17,093 nucleotides of DNA from positions 1-17,093 of the forward strand of contig JAFYMA010000252.1 of assembly GCA_017556845.1 (NCBI GenBank). The letters run 5' to 3'. The notes under the pieces were generated by a model that made no database searches, was not told the DNA's origin, and worked only from the letters and a program-made list of their open reading frames with translations. A program made the position numbers and the translations under genes. Of the stretch, positions 13,573 to 17,093 are shown piece after piece. Source of the stretch: Clostridia bacterium (lineage in GTDB: Bacteria; Bacillota; Clostridia; Oscillospirales; CAG-272). The stretch's first letter is position 1, and each line of letters starts with the position of its first letter.

Positions 13573-15498
13573 ATGAATATGCCCCCGCCCCACCACATGC
13601 GTCACAGCAAGGTAAACGATAAATACAAAACGCCTTTACCCAAAAACGTTAAAGATATTCCGAGGTTTTTAAAAGAGATCATAGGTTCTTTCTTTTACAG
13701 ACTGTTTTACATATTCGGACTTGTATGGCAGGCAAGCCCCGCCGTACTTTTCGTTATGATATTCACATCGGTATTCAACGGTGTGATGCCCGTTCTTATG
13801 TCGCTGGTCGGGAAAGAGCTGATAAACAGTCTTGCAAAGGCGTATAACGGAGAAATAACAGCTTTTACTGTCATCATTTCCCTGCTCGTGCTTCAATTTG
13901 CATACCTTTTCATATCCGATATAGTCGGCAGAATATCATCAATGATAATGCGTATCTGCGGAGAGATCATATCGAACCACATAAAGCTCAAAATAATAGA
14001 AAAATCGAAGCAGATCGACATTTCAAGCTATGACAGCCCTGAATTCTATGAAAAAATGGAAAACGCAAACCGCGAGGCAGGTACTCGTCCCATCTCGGTT
14101 TTGTCGTCCTTTTTCTCGATATTCAGCGCTTTGATCAGCATCGTCAGCTTTATCGCAATACTGTTTACCATAAGCCCCTGGGCTCCGCTTGTGATGATAG
14201 CCGTCTCAATACCGTCCACCGTGGTCAGCTTCGTTTTCAGAAGAAAGAACGTGGACTTTATGTTCAGACGCAGTAAGGAACGTCGGCAGATGTCGTACTA
14301 TTCGGAAACTATCGTAAACAAGGATCTTGCTAAGGAAATACGCATATACGGTCTTACCGACGTATTCAAAAGTAAGTATCAGGCAGTATTCAAAAAATAT
14401 TATAAGGGTCTGAAAAAGCTCATTATGAGTGAGTTCTTTTTCAATCTTCTGACAGGCATAATCGCCATTGCGGCAAACTGCGCTCTTTTTGTATTCATAG
14501 CAAACGGAGTATTTGACGGCAAATACCAGGTCGGTGACTATTCCCTTTACACAGGTGCACTTAATACCATTTCCTCAAAGGTTGCACTTATAATTACGAC
14601 TACGGCGTCAATATACGAGGGAACTCTGTTTATAAACAATATGATAGCATTTATGAAGGAAGAGCAGCGTATAAAGCCGATCATTGATCCCCCGCGTATC
14701 CCGAAGCGCCACACCGCGCACGAAATAACTCTCGAAAACGTGTCTTTCAGATACCCCGGAACCAACAGAGACGTACTGAAAAATATATCGCTGACGATAA
14801 AGCCCGGAAGCACCGTCGTGCTTGTAGGCCTTAACGGAGCCGGCAAAACAACGCTTGTAAAGCTCATTACAAGATTATACGATCCCACAGAGGGCAGAAT
14901 ACTGCTTGACGGACACGATATAAGAGAATACGATCTGTCCGCTCTTTACGATATGTACGGTATCATATTCCAGGATTACGGTAAATATGCCGTATCGGTA
15001 AGCGAAAATATCACCTTCGGCGATATAAACAAGCCAGTTGATAAGAGCAGCGTAGAATATGCCGCAAGGAAAAGCGGTGCTGATGATTTCATAAACGCTT
15101 TATCCAACAAATATGACACTCCTCTTATGCGTTATTTTGAGGATAACGGAATTGAGCTTTCGGGCGGTCAATGGCAGAAATTAGCCATTGCCAGAGCATT
15201 TTACGGTGATTCTGACATACTTATTCTCGATGAGCCGACAGCCTCGCTTGACCCGATGGCAGAAGCTGAGGTATTCAACCGCTTCGATGAATTACGCAAT
15301 GATAAAACGTCGGTATTCGTTTCGCACCGTCTTTCAAGTGCAACAACTGCAGACTGCATAATCGTAATAGAAGACGGAAGACTCGCAGAGCTCGGAAATC
15401 ACAAGCAGCTCATGGAAAAGCACGGAAAGTATTACGAGCTGTTTTCAACGCAGGCAAAGCGGTATGCCCCGAATGATGCTGACGGTGAAAAAAACTGA
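13573..15498 (+). CDS. ABC exporter with fused membrane and ATPase domains
   Basis: Seen: 641 residues. A cytoplasmic N-terminal segment begins with a Pro/His-rich stretch (PPPHHMRH), then come about six membrane segments (between about 40 and 350), then the nucleotide-binding domain. Its Walker A is GLNGAGKTT (419-427), Q-loop Gln467, signature LSGGQ (529-533), Walker B ILILDEP with Asp553-Glu554, and switch His585. All ATPase residues are intact. The half-transporter layout (one membrane and one ATPase domain) means it must dimerise, here probably with itself as no partner is adjacent. Known: this type I exporter group moves peptides, lipids or drugs outward; no peptidase C39 domain or peptide precursor is present, so lantibiotic export is unsupported. 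AAGGA lies 7 nt before the ATG. It follows the epimerase by 19 bp and ends at a strong terminator, so it belongs to the deoR-type unit. Confidence 0.92.
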   Translation: MNMPPPHHMRHSKVNDKYKTPLPKNVKDIPRFLKEIIGSFFYRLFYIFGLVWQASPAVLFVMIFTSVFNGVMPVLMSLVGKELINSLAKAYNGEITAFTVIISLLVLQFAYLFISDIVGRISSMIMRICGEIISNHIKLKIIEKSKQIDISSYDSPEFYEKMENANREAGTRPISVLSSFFSIFSALISIVSFIAILFTISPWAPLVMIAVSIPSTVVSFVFRRKNVDFMFRRSKERRQMSYYSETIVNKDLAKEIRIYGLTDVFKSKYQAVFKKYYKGLKKLIMSEFFFNLLTGIIAIAANCALFVFIANGVFDGKYQVGDYSLYTGALNTISSKVALIITTTASIYEGTLFINNMIAFMKEEQRIKPIIDPPRIPKRHTAHEITLENVSFRYPGTNRDVLKNISLTIKPGSTVVLVGLNGAGKTTLVKLITRLYDPTEGRILLDGHDIREYDLSALYDMYGIIFQDYGKYAVSVSENITFGDINKPVDKSSVEYAARKSGADDFINALSNKYDTPLMRYFEDNGIELSGGQWQKLAIARAFYGDSDILILDEPTASLDPMAEAEVFNRFDELRNDKTSVFVSHRLSSATTADCIIVIEDGRLAELGNHKQLMEKHGKYYELFSTQAKRYAPNDADGEKN

Positions 15499-15504
15499 AT
15501 TAAT

Positions 15505-15554
15505 ATATCTCTCCACCCTCTCTTTTACAAGAGTAAGGCGGGGAGATATTTTTT
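15505..15554 (+). terminator. Intrinsic terminator after the ABC exporter
   Basis: An outer stem pairs ATATCTCTCC (15505-15514) with GGGGAGATAT (15540-15549), ten pairs including one G-T. An inner hairpin pairs CTCTT (15520-15524) with AAGAG (15529-15533) around a four-base TTAC loop. A T tract (15549-15554) follows at once. It lies just after the exporter stop and separates that unit from the P-type ATPase. Confidence 0.85.
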
Positions 15555-15602
15555 GCACACTTTCCGTTTTTTGTTCATTTACGGACAAAAGTGCATATTT
15601 GA

Positions 15603-15614
15603 ATATTGCAATAT
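15603..15614. promoter_or_regulatory. Perfect 12-bp palindrome over the P1B ATPase -35 box
   Basis: ATATTGCAATAT is a perfect palindrome covering the proposed -35 hexamer. Known: metal-efflux ATPase genes are often repressed by ArsR/SmtB-type, CopY or CsoR proteins. The AT-rich site is unlike CopY (TACAnnTGTA) and more like an ArsR/SmtB-type site, but no regulator gene is in view. Regulatory function is inference. Confidence 0.4.
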
Positions 15615-15634
15615 CATAAAATTCCGAATATACT
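15606..15634 (+). promoter_or_regulatory. Candidate promoter of the P1B ATPase gene
   Basis: TTGCAA (15606-15611) is followed by a 17-bp spacer and TATACT (15629-15634, five of six consensus bases). The start codon lies 29 bp downstream of the -10. The strong terminator just upstream means that a promoter is needed here. Confidence 0.5.
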
Positions 15635-15663
15635 TGATATAAAGATAATACACGGAGGAAAAT

Positions 15664-17093
15664 ATGAAAAAGGTTTTTAAATTTCTTACGGGAATACCTA
15701 TGACTGCAGTAAGCGGTGTATTTCTTTTATTATGTATCGCTCCTTCTTGGCTTGATGTTACATTGCCGTTATACCTTTCCCCTGCTATCGTAACAATACT
15801 TATATCAGGAAGCCCGCTTGTGTATAACGCTGTACGCAAGGCGCTGTACAACAAAGGAATAAGCAAAATCTCATCGGCGCTATTAATATCTATAGCGATG
15901 ACAGCGGCGGTGATAACAAAGGATCTTTTCGCTGCAGGAGAGGTTGCTTTTATAATGGCGATAGGCGAAATATTAGAGGATCTTACAACGGACAGAGCAA
16001 AAAAGGGACTTAAGGAGCTGATCTCATCGATTCCGATCCAAGGCAGAAGGATCGACGGCGAAAATGAATATTATACACCCGTTTCTGAAATCAAAAAAGG
16101 TGATATACTGCGCATTTTGCCCGGCGAGGCAATACCTGCCGACGGAGTCATAATCGCAGGAGAAACGTCAGTTGACCAGTCACTTATAACAGGCGAAAGT
16201 CTGCCCGTTGATCTTACAGTATCAGACGAGGTATTCTGCGGTACGGTAAACTGTTTCGGAAGTATCGATATAGAGGTAACAAAGGAACAAGAAAATTCTT
16301 CATTACAGAGCCTTATCCGTCTTATAGAGGATGCAGAAAAAAACAAGGCAAATATTCAGCGCACCGCTGACAGATGGGCAAGTATTCTTGTGCCCGTAGC
16401 TTTGCTTGTTGCAATTATCGCAGGACTTATACAGCAAAGTGCTACCGTTGCAGTAACGATACTCGTAGTATTCTGCCCCTGCGCTCTCGTTTTGGCAACG
16501 CCTACTGCAATAATGGCTGCAATCGGTCAGGCGTCAAAGCACGGAGTTATTATCAAATCGGGCGAGGCTCTTGAAAAAATGGGTAAGATCGACACCGTTG
16601 CATTTGACAAAACAGGAACTCTTACAAGCGGAAAAATGTCCGTTTTCGCCATAGAGCCATTCAATGATGATATGACGTGCGATGAGCTTTTAGCTGTCGC
16701 CGCGTGTGCAGAACATCGCAGTGAGCATCCGTTGGGCAAGGCGGTCGTTTCGTGTGCAATCGAAAAAGGCGTGCATATACAATCACCCGAAAAATTCGTT
16801 ATGGAATCAGGTAGAGGCGTTCGTGCCGTATTGAACGGAAAAAGCATACTTTGCGGAAACGAAAGCTTTTTTGAGAAAAACGGAATCAAAATAAACAAGG
16901 AAGAACAGCTTTTATCACATAAGTACCGCGATGACGGAATGGCGGTGATCTACATAGCTGCTGACGGAAAAAGCATCGGAATCATTGCTCTTAACGATAC
17001 GGTGAGAGGTGACAGTGCAAAAGCGTTAAGCGAGCTGAACAAGCTGAACATAAAAACCGTATTGCTCACAGGCGATAACTCACGAAGTGCAAA
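15664..17093 (+). CDS. P1B-type heavy-metal-translocating ATPase, 3' end outside window
   Basis: Pumps transition-metal ions across the membrane, normally outward, by ATP hydrolysis. Seen: the frame is open from an ATG at 15664, with GGAGG 5 nt upstream, to the window edge (476 codons, no stop). Four membrane segments lie in about the first 100 residues. The actuator loop has TGE at 176-178. The metal-binding CPC is at 271-273 in the sixth membrane segment (VVFCPCALVLATPTA). The phosphorylated Asp315 is in DKTGT, the P1B-specific HP pair is His355-Pro356, and a hinge TGDN begins near 469. The usual N-terminal metal-binding domain (GMTCxxC or His-rich) is absent; the protein starts directly with the membrane segments. 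CPCALVLATP resembles the copper type more than the zinc/cadmium type, but the last two membrane segments, which decide ion choice, are missing. Ion specificity is therefore open. Confidence 0.93.
   Translation, partial: MKKVFKFLTGIPMTAVSGVFLLLCIAPSWLDVTLPLYLSPAIVTILISGSPLVYNAVRKALYNKGISKISSALLISIAMTAAVITKDLFAAGEVAFIMAIGEILEDLTTDRAKKGLKELISSIPIQGRRIDGENEYYTPVSEIKKGDILRILPGEAIPADGVIIAGETSVDQSLITGESLPVDLTVSDEVFCGTVNCFGSIDIEVTKEQENSSLQSLIRLIEDAEKNKANIQRTADRWASILVPVALLVAIIAGLIQQSATVAVTILVVFCPCALVLATPTAIMAAIGQASKHGVIIKSGEALEKMGKIDTVAFDKTGTLTSGKMSVFAIEPFNDDMTCDELLAVAACAEHRSEHPLGKAVVSCAIEKGVHIQSPEKFVMESGRGVRAVLNGKSILCGNESFFEKNGIKINKEEQLLSHKYRDDGMAVIYIAADGKSIGIIALNDTVRGDSAKALSELNKLNIKTVLLTGDNSRSA

Noticed and set aside
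1..17093. CRISPR array, tRNA, rRNA, riboswitch, insertion sequence or prophage
   Set aside because: No repeat-spacer periodicity, cloverleaf, conserved RNA element, transposase or phage gene was recognised on reading both strands; this was by eye, without covariance models.

Overview
The window looks like a chromosomal segment of a Gram-positive Clostridia bacterium, most likely an Oscillospiraceae/Ruminococcus-like gut or rumen commensal. This rests on moderate GC, strong AGGAGG-type ribosome binding sites, sigma-A-like promoters and the gene complement: FtsK/SpoIIIE, UppP, MltG next to a U32 protein, CPBP protease, and GH78 rhamnosidase. The taxon is an inference; no rRNA gene is present.

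Layout. Positions 1 to about 235 carry, on the minus strand, a fragment of an RpiB/LacA/LacB-type sugar-phosphate isomerase with clearly higher GC. It runs out of frame into a GH78 alpha-L-rhamnosidase that is cut off there. This is a chimeric junction, either an assembly misjoin or a rearrangement. From the rhamnosidase (188-1855) to uppP (10767) lie nine tightly packed minus-strand genes, transcribed in the order uppP, ftsK, GNAT acetyltransferase, DJ-1/PfpI, 5-formyl-THF cyclo-ligase, CPBP protease, mltG, U32 (TrhP-like), GH78. Gaps are at most 37 bp and several genes overlap, so they look like one operon. A good sigma-A-like promoter (TTGAAA-17-TAATAT with extended -10) lies upstream of uppP. 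The set mixes envelope and division functions (undecaprenyl phosphate recycling, chromosome translocation, peptidoglycan strand termination) with housekeeping ones (folate repair, deglycation-type protein, tRNA hydroxylation).

Right of 10850 everything is on the plus strand. First come two half-length TauE/SafE (TSUP) membrane proteins in tandem, which look like a split transporter. Next is a DeoR/GlpR-type regulator with its own extended -10 promoter and inverted repeats, broken by a one-base frameshift near 12111. It is followed by a DUF4432-type aldose 1-epimerase and an ABC exporter with fused membrane and ATPase domains; a strong intrinsic terminator closes this unit at 15505-15554. A new unit then starts with a P1B heavy-metal ATPase lacking an N-terminal metal-binding domain. 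A perfect 12-bp palindrome sits over its promoter's -35 region, and the gene runs off the right edge.

I saw no rRNA, tRNA, CRISPR array, insertion sequence or phage gene, and no coherent undescribed system. The items most worth checking are the chimeric left junction, the frameshifted regulator, the split TSUP pair and the putative operators of the DeoR and P1B units. No gene-free stretch exceeds 300 bases.
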